DNA of 64,000 bases from Goodfellowiella coeruleoviolacea (GCF_024171785.1 NZ_JAMTCK010000001.1:372134-436133); one strand, 5' to 3'; shown: positions 1 through 9,813, counted from the first letter of the stretch. The notes: generated by a model not told the origin, from the letters alone. Program-made: numbers and translations.

Positions 1-1726
<1,726 letters not shown>

Positions 1727-1747
1727 TGGACCACCTCCCGAAGTGTC

Positions 1748-1828
1748 TGGGAGGCGCCCTTGGTCACTGAACTCCAGCCCGAGCGTGGCGGACCGGAGTC
1801 CGTTGCAGCGCCTCTCGACCTGGGCTTG
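1748..1828 (-). promoter_or_regulatory. S-adenosylhomocysteine (SAH) riboswitch in the metH leader
   Basis: Read on the minus strand, the leader contains GAGAGGCGCTGCAACGG (1816-1800), a CGGAC/GTCCG hairpin, CCACGCTCGGGCT (1789-1777) and AAGGGCGCCTCCC (1761-1749). This matches my memory of the SAH riboswitch core: GAGGCGCTGCAAC, a short P2 hairpin, a CTCGG strand closing P1, and a 3' strand forming a pseudoknot with the 5' AGGCGC. P1 is AGCC/CGAG (1827-1812) with CTCG/GGCT. Downstream, CCTCCC (1754-1749) can alternatively pair with GGGAGG (1739-1734), which holds the metH Shine-Dalgarno site, so pseudoknot and SD-sequestering hairpin exclude each other. Known members of this class switch genes on when SAH is bound, and the layout here fits. 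Confidence 0.85.
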
Positions 1829-1830
1829 TC

Positions 1831-1860
1831 ACGATACCGGAAAGAAAACGCGCGCGTGAA
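1831..1860 (-). promoter_or_regulatory. Likely metH promoter
   Basis: TATCGT (1836-1831) makes a good -10 element on the minus strand. A start 4-8 nt downstream would fall at the first bases of riboswitch helix P1. A weak -35 (TTCACG) lies 18 nt upstream. Inferred from sequence only. Confidence 0.55.
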
Positions 1861-2559
1861 GCGCGCACCGCGCTTTCCCGGTCGCACTGACCGCGGCCCG
1901 CGCATTCCCGCACCGCGTACCGCACGGTAATCGACCGGGCTCGCCCGCACCCGATCCGGGGCTGCCGCCGGCCCGGCCGCCGGGAGCCGAAACCGGCCGC
2001 CGGTCATTTCCCGAGCGGGAGAGGGGAGCACCCGGAAACCTCCACGGGTGACAAGCGTCCACCCGGCCAGGCCGGTCCACCCCGTGCGGAGTCGGGCACC
2101 GCGGCCGCCGCCCCGCTCCGCTCCCCCAGCCGCGGTGAGCCCGGCTGACCAGCCCGTTCCCCACGCGCCACGGCCAGCGGCGCCGGCCGGCACCGGCCAC
2201 CCGCACTGTCCGCCCCCACTGGCCAGCGCGACCGGGAAACACGGCGGGCCACCCTTTCCCCGGCCGGCGGGCACACCCGCGCGGAATTCCGGGAATTCCC
2301 CATCCCGAATTCCGGGGGAACCCATCGGAGCGCATTCGTTCCCACCGTCGGGGGAAATACGGCCGGGCGATTCGACCGGGCCCCCGGATGGAATGGCCCG
2401 GCCGCGTGACGCGGTTAGCCACCCGCCACCGGCGCGTCCACTATTTGGGACATGACAGGCGTGGCAGCGGGGTGCCCGATCGGCCGGCGCGGGCCGCCGG
2501 ACCAGCGCCGCCGAGCCCGGCCACGCCTCCCACCTGCGACGCCCACCCAGCGCGATCGA
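1861..2559. other. Intergenic region with no supported gene
   Basis: About 700 bases separate the metH promoter from the gltX promoter. Open frames cross it on both strands, but they are rich in R, P, G and A, match no family I know and lack SD sites. I regard them as high-GC noise. The only structured element seen is the GAATTC repeat listed separately. Confidence 0.6.
2282..2314. repeat. Three closely spaced GAATTC palindromes
   Basis: GAATTC occurs at 2284, 2293 and 2307. The outer copies, CGGAATTC (2282-2289) and GAATTCCG (2307-2314), can form an 8-bp stem enclosing the middle copy. AT-rich hexamers stand out in this GC-rich stretch. Function unknown. Confidence 0.4.
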
Positions 2560-2565
2560 TAGCCT
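2560..2565 (+). promoter_or_regulatory. Probable -10 element of gltX
   Basis: GATAGCCTCACG contains TAGCCT (2560-2565), a common actinobacterial -10 form, about 40 nt before the gltX ATG. No clear -35 is visible. Confidence 0.4.
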
Positions 2566-2604
2566 CACGTGTCCGTTCCCCAGGTTTGTTGGAGATCTTC
2601 GCCC

Positions 2605-4251
2605 ATGTCCGACCGAGCCACCATCGACGCGCTGTTCCCGGCCGACCTGCCCGAGCCAGGGCACTGGGAGCAGCGCTACCCACCGCGCCAGCTGCCCGAG
2701 GGCGCGAAGGTCACCCGGATCGGTCCGTCGCCAACCGGGTTCATGCACATCGGCGGGATCTACGTGGGCATGATCGACCGGGACGTCGCGCACCGGTCCG
2801 GCGGCACCTACCTGGTGCGGGTGGAGGACACCGACCAGACCCGCGAGGTCGAGGGCGCTGTCGAGCAGTTCGAGCGGGCCTTCGACTACTTCGCCATCCA
2901 GCCGGACGAGGCCGAGGGCACCGGCGCCTACGGCCCCTACCACCAGTCGCGGCGCTCCGAGATCTACCTGACCTACGTGCGGGAGCTGCTCCGCCAGGGC
3001 AAGGCGTACCTGTGCTTCGCCACCAAGGAGGAGCTGGCCGAGATCACCGCCAAGCAGCAGGCCGCCAAGCTGCCCACCGGCTACTACGGGCGCTGGGCCA
3101 TCTGGCGCGACGCACCGGCCGAGGAGGTCCAGGCGCGCCTGGCCGCGGGTGACCCCTACGTGGTGCGGTTCCGCTCTCCCGGCCAGCCGGGCGAGCGGGT
3201 GCGGTTCACCGACGCGATCCGCGGTGAGCTGGAGCACGACGCCAACCGCAACGACGCCGTCATCCTGAAGTCCTCCGACCAGGAGCCCCGGCTGCCCACC
3301 TACCACTTCGCGCACGCGGTCGACGACCACCTGATGCGCGTCAACCTGGTGATCCGCGGCGAGGAGTGGATCTCCTCGGTCCCGCTGCACCTGCAGCTGT
3401 TCGACGCGCTGGGCTTCGAGCGGATCGAGTACGCGCACATCGCGCCGCTGATGAAGCAGGCCGGTGGCGGCAAGCGCAAGCTGTCCAAGCGCAAGGACCC
3501 CGAGGCGTCGGTCGACTTCTACGTCGAGGCCGGCTACCCGGCCGAGGCCGTCCAGTACTACCTGCGGGGCCTGGCCAACGGCCGGCTCGCCGAGCTGCCG
3601 CTGCGCCAGGCGCTGGACGAGCCGATCAACCTGGCCGAGTGCGGGGTGGCCGGTCCCCTGGTCGACCTGGTCAAGCTGGAGGACATCAGCGCGGACCACA
3701 TCGCCACGCTGTCCGGCGAGACCGTCCTGGCCGCGGTGCGCGCCTGGGCGGACCGCTACGACCAGGAACTCGGGCAGGTGCTGGACGCCGAGCGGGAGCT
3801 GGCGCTGCGGGCGCTGGCCGTGGAGCGCGAGGGCGTGGACAACCCGCGCAAGGACCTGCGCAAGTGGTCGGACTTCCGCCCGGTGTACGGGTTCTTCTTC
3901 CCGCAGCTGTTCGGCCTGGTCACCGACCCGGCGGACGAGCGCTTCGGCGGCATGGACCCGAAGCTGGTCACGGCGTTCCTCGCCGACTTCGCCAGCGGCT
4001 ACCGGGAGTCCGACGACTCCCAGGAGTGGTTCGACCAGATCCGCTCGCTCGCCGCGCGGCACGGCTTCGCCAACAGCGTCAAGGAGTACAAGAAGAACCC
4101 GGACACCTACGTGGGCTCGATCCGGGAGGCCTCGCAGGCCGTCCGGGTGACCCTCACCGGCTCCACCCGCAGCCCTGACCTGTACCAGGTGGCCAGGGCA
4201 CTGGGCGCGGACGAGGTGCTGCGCCGGGTGCGCGCGGTGACCGGGGCCTGA
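2605..4251 (+). CDS. gltX: Glutamyl-tRNA synthetase
   Basis: This 548-aa class I aminoacyl-tRNA synthetase charges tRNA-Glu (possibly also tRNA-Gln) with glutamate in the cytoplasm. The HIGH-type signature is PSPTGFMHIGG (residues 41-51) and the KMSKS-type loop is KLSKR (292-296), followed by an anticodon-binding C-terminal half. The ATG at 2605 follows GGAG by about 10 nt; an upstream in-frame GTG at 2569 would add 12 residues unlike the family. Features such as YGPYHQSRRSEIY and LPTGYYGRWAIWRD recall GluRS proteins from Firmicutes rather than the usual actinobacterial housekeeping enzyme. It may therefore be a second, acquired copy, which cannot be proved from this window. It stands alone on its strand. 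Confidence 0.9.
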   Translation: MSDRATIDALFPADLPEPGHWEQRYPPRQLPEGAKVTRIGPSPTGFMHIGGIYVGMIDRDVAHRSGGTYLVRVEDTDQTREVEGAVEQFERAFDYFAIQPDEAEGTGAYGPYHQSRRSEIYLTYVRELLRQGKAYLCFATKEELAEITAKQQAAKLPTGYYGRWAIWRDAPAEEVQARLAAGDPYVVRFRSPGQPGERVRFTDAIRGELEHDANRNDAVILKSSDQEPRLPTYHFAHAVDDHLMRVNLVIRGEEWISSVPLHLQLFDALGFERIEYAHIAPLMKQAGGGKRKLSKRKDPEASVDFYVEAGYPAEAVQYYLRGLANGRLAELPLRQALDEPINLAECGVAGPLVDLVKLEDISADHIATLSGETVLAAVRAWADRYDQELGQVLDAERELALRALAVEREGVDNPRKDLRKWSDFRPVYGFFFPQLFGLVTDPADERFGGMDPKLVTAFLADFASGYRESDDSQEWFDQIRSLAARHGFANSVKEYKKNPDTYVGSIREASQAVRVTLTGSTRSPDLYQVARALGADEVLRRVRAVTGA

Positions 4252-4401
4252 GTCCCCGCACTCCGGTGCCTGTCCGGTCGGGGGCGGTGGTGGTGCCGCC
4301 GGCCCCGACCGCACCGGCCGCCTGCAAGCGCGTGGGCAGTCTGCCGGACCGTGCCGCTGGGGCGGTCGGGTCACACCGGAACGCGGGTGTTCCGGATTCC
4401 C

Positions 4402-4423
4402 GCACCGGCACCGGTGCCGGTGC
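4402..4423. repeat. Perfect 22-bp palindrome
   Basis: The 22 bases are their own reverse complement (arms GCACCGGCACC and GGTGCCGGTGC). The palindrome ends 22 nt before the start of the broken PEP-synthase-like gene and may be its old operator. Low-complexity GC sequence makes a chance origin possible. Confidence 0.45.
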
Positions 4424-4444
4424 CGGCTGCCACCATGCGAAGCC

Positions 4445-5459
4445 ATGAGCAACGATCCGCTCGTGCTGTCGCTGGGTGACACCCGGGCCGACATCGCCAC
4501 GGTGGGTGGCGAGGCCGCCGCGCTCGCCCGCCTCGGCCGGACCGGCTGTGGCCGGTGCTGAACCGGCTGGTGGGCGCGGACGACGCCAGCGCACTGATGA
4601 CCGGGCTGCGCGAGGCCGCCGGCGCGGAGCTGGTGAGTCTCGGTCCGGTGCTGGGGCTGGCCCAGCTGCGGCGGGGCGAGATCGACCGGGACAGCTACGT
4701 CCGGGCCTGGGGCCACCGCTGCCCCGACGAGTTCGAGATCTCCGCGCCCCGCCCGGTGGAGGACCCGGACTGGCTCGACCGGCAGCTCGACCGCGCCGCG
4801 GCCAGGGCGCGGACCCGGGAACGCGCCCGCTCCGAGTTCGCCCGCGGGTTCTGGGTGCTGCGGGCGTTCGTGGTGCGCGCCGGCGAACTCACCGGCCGCG
4901 GCGATGACCTGTTCCTGCTGTCCATCGACGAGATCCTGGCCGTGCTCGGTGGCGACGAGGCCCCGCTGGCCTCGGTCCCGAGCCGCAGGGCGCGCTACGA
5001 GCGCTACCGCGCGCTGCCGCCGTACCCGACGCTGATCCGCGGCCGGTTCGACCCGCAGCGCTGGGCGGCCGACCCGCACCGGCGCACCGACCGGTACGAC
5101 GCGACCGCCGCGCACGGTGGCCGGTGGCCGCGGCGGTCACCGGCTTTCCCGGCGCGGTGGGCGTGGTCGAGGGCACCGCCCGGGTGGTGTCCACAGTGGA
5201 TGAGGCGCAGGCGCTGCCGCCGGGCGAGGTCCTGGTGACCAGGGTGACCAACATCGGCTAGACCCCGCTGTTCCCCCGGGCCGCCGCGGTGGTCACCGAT
5301 GTGGGCGCGCCGCTCTCGCACGCCGCCATCGTCGCCCGCGAGCTGGGCATCCCCGCGGTGGTCGGCTGCGGCAACGCCACCACCAACCTGTCCACCGGCG
5401 ACCGCGTCCGGGTGGACGGCGTCCGGGGCACCGTCACCGTCCTGCGGTCCACGGCCTGA
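4445..5459 (+). pseudogene. Broken PEP synthase / rifampin-phosphotransferase-like gene
   Basis: Three pieces of one PEP-utilising enzyme follow each other in three frames. Piece 1 starts at ATG 4445 (MSNDPLVLSLGDTRADIATV), the first residues of the ATP-grasp domain, and stops after about 38 codons. Piece 2 (about 4555-5115) is the linker region, including RWAADPHRRTDRYDA. Piece 3 (about 5118-5459) is the swivelling phosphohistidine domain with the catalytic motif APLSHAAIVARELGIPAVVG, but a TAG at 5259-5261 interrupts NIG-TPLFPRAAA where the family has Trp (TGG). Most of the ATP-grasp domain is missing. Intact relatives phosphorylate pyruvate or rifampin using ATP. A deletion, a frameshift and a nonsense change together make this a pseudogene, unless sequencing errors are involved. 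Confidence 0.85.
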
Positions 5460-5545
5460 GCGCGCCGATCGCGCCCTTGGACGCCGAGTAGGTGGCGGCG
5501 GTTCGGCCGGCGCGGACACCGGGCCGGCCGCTGAGGCAGTGGTCG

Positions 5546-5567
5546 TGTACCGACTAGTGGGTACATT
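5546..5567 (+). promoter_or_regulatory. Operator and -10 of the TetR gene
   Basis: TGTACCGACTAGTGGGTACA (5546-5565) is a 20-bp inverted repeat with only one mismatched pair. Its right arm overlaps TACATT (5562-5567), a good -10 placed 7 nt before the GTG at 5575. This suggests a leaderless, self-repressed gene. Confidence 0.65.
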
Positions 5568-5574
5568 GTCTGGT

Positions 5575-6147
5575 GTGAACACGTCCGAACGGCTCATCGA
5601 GAGCACCCGCGAACTGCTGTGGGAGCGCGGGTACGTCGGCACCAGCCCCAAGGCCATCCAGCAGCGCGCCGGAGCCGGGCAGGGCAGCATGTACCACCAC
5701 TTCAGCGGAAAGCCCGACCTGGCGCTCGCCGCGATCCGGCGCACCGCCGAGGAGCTGCGCGCCGCGGCCGAAGCGGGGTTCCGCGCTCCCGGCACCGCGC
5801 TCCAGCGGATCACCGCCTACCTGCGGCGGGAACGCGACGTGCTCCGGGGCTGCCCGGTCGGCCGGCTCACCCAGGACCCGGACGTGATGGCCGACCCGGT
5901 GTTGCGCCAGCCGGTCGAGGACACCTTCGCGTGGCTGCGGACGCGGATCGCCGAGGTGCTGGCCGAGGGGCGGGAGCGCGGTGAACTGACCGCCGCGCTC
6001 GACCCCGCCGCCACGGCCACCACCGTCGTCGCGGTGCTCCAGGGCGGCTACGTGCTGGCCCGCGCCGCCAACGACAGCGCCCCGTTCGACCAGGCCGTCG
6101 ACGGCGTCCTGAACCTGCTGGCCGCGCACACCGCGGACGCCGGCTGA
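5575..6147 (+). CDS. TetR/AcrR family transcriptional regulator
   Basis: A 190-aa repressor. The N-terminal helix-turn-helix spans about residues 5-50 (SPKAIQQRAGAGQGSMYHHF, a classic TetR recognition helix with the YHHF ending), followed by an all-helical ligand domain. The GTG at 5575 is preferred because it opens directly at MNTSERLIEST and sits 7 nt after a -10 element, as in leaderless transcripts. The open frame extends upstream to 5299 but overlaps the pseudogene. The near-perfect palindrome at 5546-5565 is probably its own operator. The target beyond itself is unknown; the neighbouring PEP-synthase-like gene is dead. The ligand cannot be inferred. Confidence 0.9.
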   Translation: MNTSERLIESTRELLWERGYVGTSPKAIQQRAGAGQGSMYHHFSGKPDLALAAIRRTAEELRAAAEAGFRAPGTALQRITAYLRRERDVLRGCPVGRLTQDPDVMADPVLRQPVEDTFAWLRTRIAEVLAEGRERGELTAALDPAATATTVVAVLQGGYVLARAANDSAPFDQAVDGVLNLLAAHTADAG

Positions 6148-6223
6148 GCCACCTCCGACCGAGCCACCGCCAGCTGGGCCCACCACCGCCGCGGCCGCCC
6201 CGGTCCACCTCGTCGCGCGCTGG

Positions 6224-6934
6224 TCAGAGCGCCGCCCGGCCGGCCGCGCCGGGCACGACCAGGCCGGACTCGTAGGCCAGGACCACCGCCTGGGTGCGGT
6301 TCTGCGCGCCCAGCTTGGCCAGCACGTTGCCCACGTGGGTCTTGACGGTCTCCAGGCTGACCACGAGCTGGCCGGCGATGTCCTGATTGGACAGTCCGGT
6401 GGCCATCAGCCGGAGGATCTCGGTCTCCCTGGCGGTGAGCGGGACCTGGCCACCGAGCGCGCCGGTCGCGGGCAGGGGCCGCGCCGCCACCATTCGGCGC
6501 ACCGCGTCGGGGAAGAGCAGCGAGTCCCCGGCGGACACCAGCCGGATGGCGTGCGCGATCTGCCGCGCCGGCGCCCGTTTGAGGATGAAGCCGTCCGCGC
6601 CGGCGCGCAGCGCGTCGTAGACGTGGTCGTCGCTCTCGAACGTGGTGATCACCACGACCTTCGGCGGACTGTCCAGTTCGGACCGCAGCCGGCGGGTGGC
6701 CGCGATGCCGTCCAGCACGGGCATGCGCACGTCCATCAGCACCACGTCGGGCCGCAGCCGGGCGACCATGGGCACCACTTCCGCGCCGTTGCCCGCCTCC
6801 CCCACGACCGCCAGGTCGGGCTCGGCCGACAGCAGCACCCGCAGACCGGTGCGGGTGAGTTCCTCGTCGTCGGCGATGAGCACGGTCACCGGCGGTACGG
6901 CTGTGGTCGGCGCGGGCACGGGCGGGGCGGTCAC
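6224..6934 (-). CDS. NarL/LuxR-type response regulator
   Basis: A 236-aa two-component response regulator. The receiver domain (about 16-135) has the acidic pair DDE (22-24), phospho-acceptor Asp68 in VVLMDVRMP and the conserved Lys in FILKRAPA. A LuxR-type HTH (about 165-225) reads PLTARETEILRLMATGLSNQ. The GTG start overlaps the stop of the upstream kinase gene (GTGA, 6931-6934), so the two are translated together and form a cognate pair. Targets are not shown; the divergent CPBP protease gene at 8309 is a plausible one because it shares the kinase's upstream region. Confidence 0.92.
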   Translation of the reverse strand: MTAPPVPAPTTAVPPVTVLIADDEELTRTGLRVLLSAEPDLAVVGEAGNGAEVVPMVARLRPDVVLMDVRMPVLDGIAATRRLRSELDSPPKVVVITTFESDDHVYDALRAGADGFILKRAPARQIAHAIRLVSAGDSLLFPDAVRRMVAARPLPATGALGGQVPLTARETEILRLMATGLSNQDIAGQLVVSLETVKTHVGNVLAKLGAQNRTQAVVLAYESGLVVPGAAGRAAL

Positions 6935-8172
6935 GGTGTCGACCGTAACGGCATCCGGGCCAGCAGCCGCCAGTGGCCGTCGGCGGTCGGGCCGGCCTCG
7001 ACCTCACCGCGCAGCAGCCGCACCCGCTCGCCGATCCCCACCAGGCCGTGCCCCTGCCGCTCGGCGCGGCCCGCGTCGCCGGCGGCCGGCAGGGGGTTGC
7101 TCAGCTCCAGTTCCAGCCAGTCGTCCTGGACGGCCACGCGCAGGCTGATCGGCTCCCGGCCGGCGTGCCGCAGCGCGTTGGTCAGTCCCTCCTGGACAAC
7201 GCGGTAGGCCTCCCTGGACACCACGGCCGGCAGTTGGGCCCGGTCTTCGTCGAGGTCGGCGCGCACCTCGGCGCCGGCCTGCCGCACCCGCTCCAGCAGG
7301 ACCTCCAGGTCGGTGAGCGTGTGCCGGGGTGCGGTGCTGGCCTTGCCCGAGCGCAGCACGCCGAGCACGTGGTCGAGTTCGTCCAGCGCGCTGCGGGAGG
7401 ACTCCTCGATGCTGCTCAACGCGCGCCGAGCCGTCTCCGGGTCGGTGTCCAGCGTCTGTCGCGCCACGGCCGCCTGGATGGTGGCGGTGGTGAGGGTGTG
7501 CCCCACCGAGTCGTGCAGTTCCTGGGCCAGCCGGTTGCGTTGGGACAGCAGGTGCATCTGGTCCTGGAGCGCGGCGAGCCGTTCCGCCGGCCCGGGTCCG
7601 AGCAGGGCCGGTGCGAGTGCGCGGAACCCGGCGGCGGCGGCCGCGCAGGCGTGACCGGCCAGCAGCAGGACGGCGAGCGCCGCCAGCGGCACCCACGCGC
7701 CCAGCCAGCCGCCCGGCAGCTGGACGGACAGGCCGAACACCACGATCCGGTCGCCACCGCCGAGCCAGACGCCGACGAGCACGCCGGCGACCATCAGCAG
7801 CAGCCCGGTCCCGGCCAGCACCGCCCAGCCGAGCCAGACGTGCGCCAGCAGCCACGCGGCGGTGCGCCACCGGTTGCGCCAGCCGGTTTCCGGCAGGTCA
7901 ACGGGCGCGGGCAGGCCGGTGCGCAGCACCCGGTTGACCAGGCGCACGCACCGCCTGCGCACCGAGCGCGGCACGCCGGCGAGCGCGACCAGCGCGGTGG
8001 ACACCACGGCGAAGCCCAGCAGGCGCGGCCCGGCCGACCAGACCCGAGTCAGCGGGGCCAGCACGGCCGCCGCGGCCAGCAGTGGCACCAGGCTCAGCAG
8101 CACGCCGGCGAGCGCACAGCACCAGCCCCGGTAGGTGTCCACATGGAACAGTGGGCGGATCAGCTTCGACAC
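6931..8172 (-). CDS. HisKA_3-type membrane sensor histidine kinase
   Basis: This kinase of about 413 aa has an N-terminal membrane region of several hydrophobic segments (CCALAGVLLSLVPLLAAAAV, LLAHVWLGWAVLAGTGLLLM and LAALAVLLLAGHACAAA). These are followed by a dimerisation/phospho-acceptor helix LAQELHDSVGHTLTTA with the phosphorylatable His, and a C-terminal ATPase domain ending GHGLVGIGERVRLLRGEVE. The GTG at 8172 (MSKLIRPLFHVDTYRGW) is chosen because the residues before it are low-complexity. It overlaps the response-regulator gene by 4 bp. No extracellular sensing domain is evident, as in the many DesK/NarL-type kinases that sense membrane or cell-wall state. The signal is unknown. Confidence 0.9.
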   Translation of the reverse strand: MSKLIRPLFHVDTYRGWCCALAGVLLSLVPLLAAAAVLAPLTRVWSAGPRLLGFAVVSTALVALAGVPRSVRRRCVRLVNRVLRTGLPAPVDLPETGWRNRWRTAAWLLAHVWLGWAVLAGTGLLLMVAGVLVGVWLGGGDRIVVFGLSVQLPGGWLGAWVPLAALAVLLLAGHACAAAAAGFRALAPALLGPGPAERLAALQDQMHLLSQRNRLAQELHDSVGHTLTTATIQAAVARQTLDTDPETARRALSSIEESSRSALDELDHVLGVLRSGKASTAPRHTLTDLEVLLERVRQAGAEVRADLDEDRAQLPAVVSREAYRVVQEGLTNALRHAGREPISLRVAVQDDWLELELSNPLPAAGDAGRAERQGHGLVGIGERVRLLRGEVEAGPTADGHWRLLARMPLRSTP

Positions 8173-8308
8173 GGCCGCCAGTGTGCCCGGGCGGAATGGC
8201 CGCCCGCCTCCCCCTGGAGAGCCAGATCCGGGCTGGCTCCGTGCGGGGAGCGGATCTCCCCCACCGCCGGGATGTGCCCGGCCGCCACCCGGGGCGAGAG
8301 TGCTCGCC

Positions 8309-9280
8309 ATGGTCGAACCACGAGAAATCAGCGCGGCCAGCCGCCACCCCGACAACCAACCCGGGACCTCGCGGAACACGGGGGTGCTGGTGTTCCTCGC
8401 CATCACCTTCGGCGGGTCCTGGCTGTGCATGCTGGGTGCGTGGCTCGCGGGTCTGTCGCTGGTCAACCCGCTGGTGCAGCTGCCGTTCGCGGTGATGCCC
8501 GCGATCGCCGCCGTGGTGGTGCGCGCCTGGGTCACCAAAGAGGGTTTCGCCGACGCCGGGCTGCGCCCTCGGCTGCGCACCGCCTGGCCGCACTACCTGG
8601 TCGCCTGGCTGGGGCCGCTGGTGATCGCCGCCGCCACCGTGGCGCTCGCCACGGCGCTCGGGCTGTGCCGCCCTGATCTGTCCCTTCTGGACGGTCTGGT
8701 GCCCGGGCTGCCCGGGTGGGCGGTCGTGCCGCTGCTGCTGGGCGTGGTCGTGCTGCTCACACCGGTCTACTGGGGTGAGGAGTTCGGCTGGACCAGTTAC
8801 CTGCGTCCCCGCGTGGCCTCCGGCCGACCGCTGGTGTCCGTGCTGGTGACCGCGCTGATCTGGGCGCTGTGGCACTACCCGTTGGCGTTCCTGGGCTACA
8901 TCAGCTTCGCCAACACCGCGGTGGGCCTGCTGGTCTGGACGGTGTCCTTCTGCTGCCAGGAGATCCTGCTCGCCACGCTGTACGTCCACAGTGGCACGGT
9001 GTGGGTGGCCAGCCTCGCCCATGCCGGCAACAACATGGTCCTCTCGCTGCTGGTGGGGCTCCTGCTCGGGGACGGCGGCGGCCTGGACAGCACCACTCTG
9101 ACCTGGCTGCCCGCCGTGCCCATGGCCCTGCTCGGCGGCTGGATCGTGCTCGGCCGGCGGCTCACACCGCGCGCCGCCGCCGCACCGGCGGGTACCGGCC
9201 AGCCGGTCGGCGAGGGCGTCCAGCCCACTCCGGGACAGCGCCCCGCCCGAGACCAAGCCATTAGGGGATCAAATGTTTAG
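8309..9280 (+). CDS. CPBP-family intramembrane metalloprotease
   Basis: A 323-aa polytopic membrane protein of the CAAX-protease/bacteriocin-processing (Abi) family. About eight hydrophobic segments surround the catalytic motifs: EEFGW (the EExxx motif, near residue 155), WHYPL (HxxxB-type His) and a later SLAHAGNN (His/Asn motif). Members cleave within or near the membrane; in bacteria some process peptides or protect against bacteriocins. The ATG at 8309 is used; a GTG at 8300 is an alternative. It is divergent from the two-component pair at 6.2-8.2 kb, which may control it. The C-terminal tail is Ala/Pro-rich and probably cytoplasmic. The substrate is unknown. Confidence 0.88.
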   Translation: MVEPREISAASRHPDNQPGTSRNTGVLVFLAITFGGSWLCMLGAWLAGLSLVNPLVQLPFAVMPAIAAVVVRAWVTKEGFADAGLRPRLRTAWPHYLVAWLGPLVIAAATVALATALGLCRPDLSLLDGLVPGLPGWAVVPLLLGVVVLLTPVYWGEEFGWTSYLRPRVASGRPLVSVLVTALIWALWHYPLAFLGYISFANTAVGLLVWTVSFCCQEILLATLYVHSGTVWVASLAHAGNNMVLSLLVGLLLGDGGGLDSTTLTWLPAVPMALLGGWIVLGRRLTPRAAAAPAGTGQPVGEGVQPTPGQRPARDQAIRGSNV

Positions 9281-9292
9281 AAAGGGAACATT
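9272..9292. promoter_or_regulatory. Possible MarR operator
   Basis: AATGTT (9272-9277) and AACATT (9287-9292) form an inverted repeat with a 9-bp gap, overlapping the stop of the CPBP gene and 62 bp before the MarR gene. The AT-rich composition stands out locally. Assignment to this MarR is a guess. Confidence 0.3.
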
Positions 9293-9354
9293 CGCCGCAC
9301 CAACAACGATGTGGATCGGCGGGAGCACCGATGAGGGGTTGTTAGACTGGCCGC

Positions 9355-9813
9355 ATGGAGACGCCGGCCGAGGATGTGGCTCCCACCCGGTTGACGGGTC
9401 TGCCGAGCTGGCTGATGACCCAGACCGCCGCGCACGCCCATCGGCTGGTGGCCAACGGGCTGGCCGCCGTCGACGCCCGCGGCTACCACTACCGGCTGCT
9501 GGCGACGCTGGACGAGTTCGGGCCGGCCAGTCAGGCCGCCCTGGGCCGCCGCACCGGCATCCACCTCAGCGACATGGTGGCCGCGATCAACGAACTCGCC
9601 GACCGCAAGCTGGTGGTGCGCGCCCCCGACCCGACCGACCGGCGGCGCAACGTCATCACCATCACCCCCACCGGCCGGCGGCAGCTGCGCCGGCTGGACA
9701 AACAACTGGACCGGGTGCAGGAGGACCTGCTCGCCCCGCTCACCTCGGCCGAGCGCGACCAGTTGACCCTGTTGCTGGCCCGGCTGCTCAACCACCACGC
9801 GCGGCACCACTGA
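9355..9813 (+). CDS. MarR family transcriptional regulator
   Basis: A 152-aa winged-helix dimer-type regulator. The core runs LDEFGPASQAALGRRTGIHLS (HTH) and then DMVAAINELADRKLVVRAPDPTDRRRNVITITPTG, in which DPTDRRRNVITIT is the typical MarR wing. The ATG at 9355 opens the frame, with no strong SD. The gene stands between a membrane protease (same strand, 74 bp upstream) and a convergent P450. Family members usually repress drug efflux or aromatic-compound genes and are relieved by phenolic ligands; no direct evidence for either exists here. Confidence 0.92.
   Translation: METPAEDVAPTRLTGLPSWLMTQTAAHAHRLVANGLAAVDARGYHYRLLATLDEFGPASQAALGRRTGIHLSDMVAAINELADRKLVVRAPDPTDRRRNVITITPTGRRQLRRLDKQLDRVQEDLLAPLTSAERDQLTLLLARLLNHHARHH

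Noticed and set aside
1727..1850. Cobalamin or SAM riboswitch in the metH leader
   Set aside because: No B12-box (GCCACTG-like) or SAM-I/IV core is seen, whereas the SAH core matches in order and pairing.
2440..2604. T-box leader before gltX
   Set aside because: No T-box TGGNACCGCG-like sequence or specifier hairpin could be found.
4380..4444. Rifamycin-associated element before the PEP-synthase-like pseudogene
   Set aside because: The 22-bp palindrome does not resemble the RAE consensus as I recall it (GGGGCTTGCGGCAAG-type).
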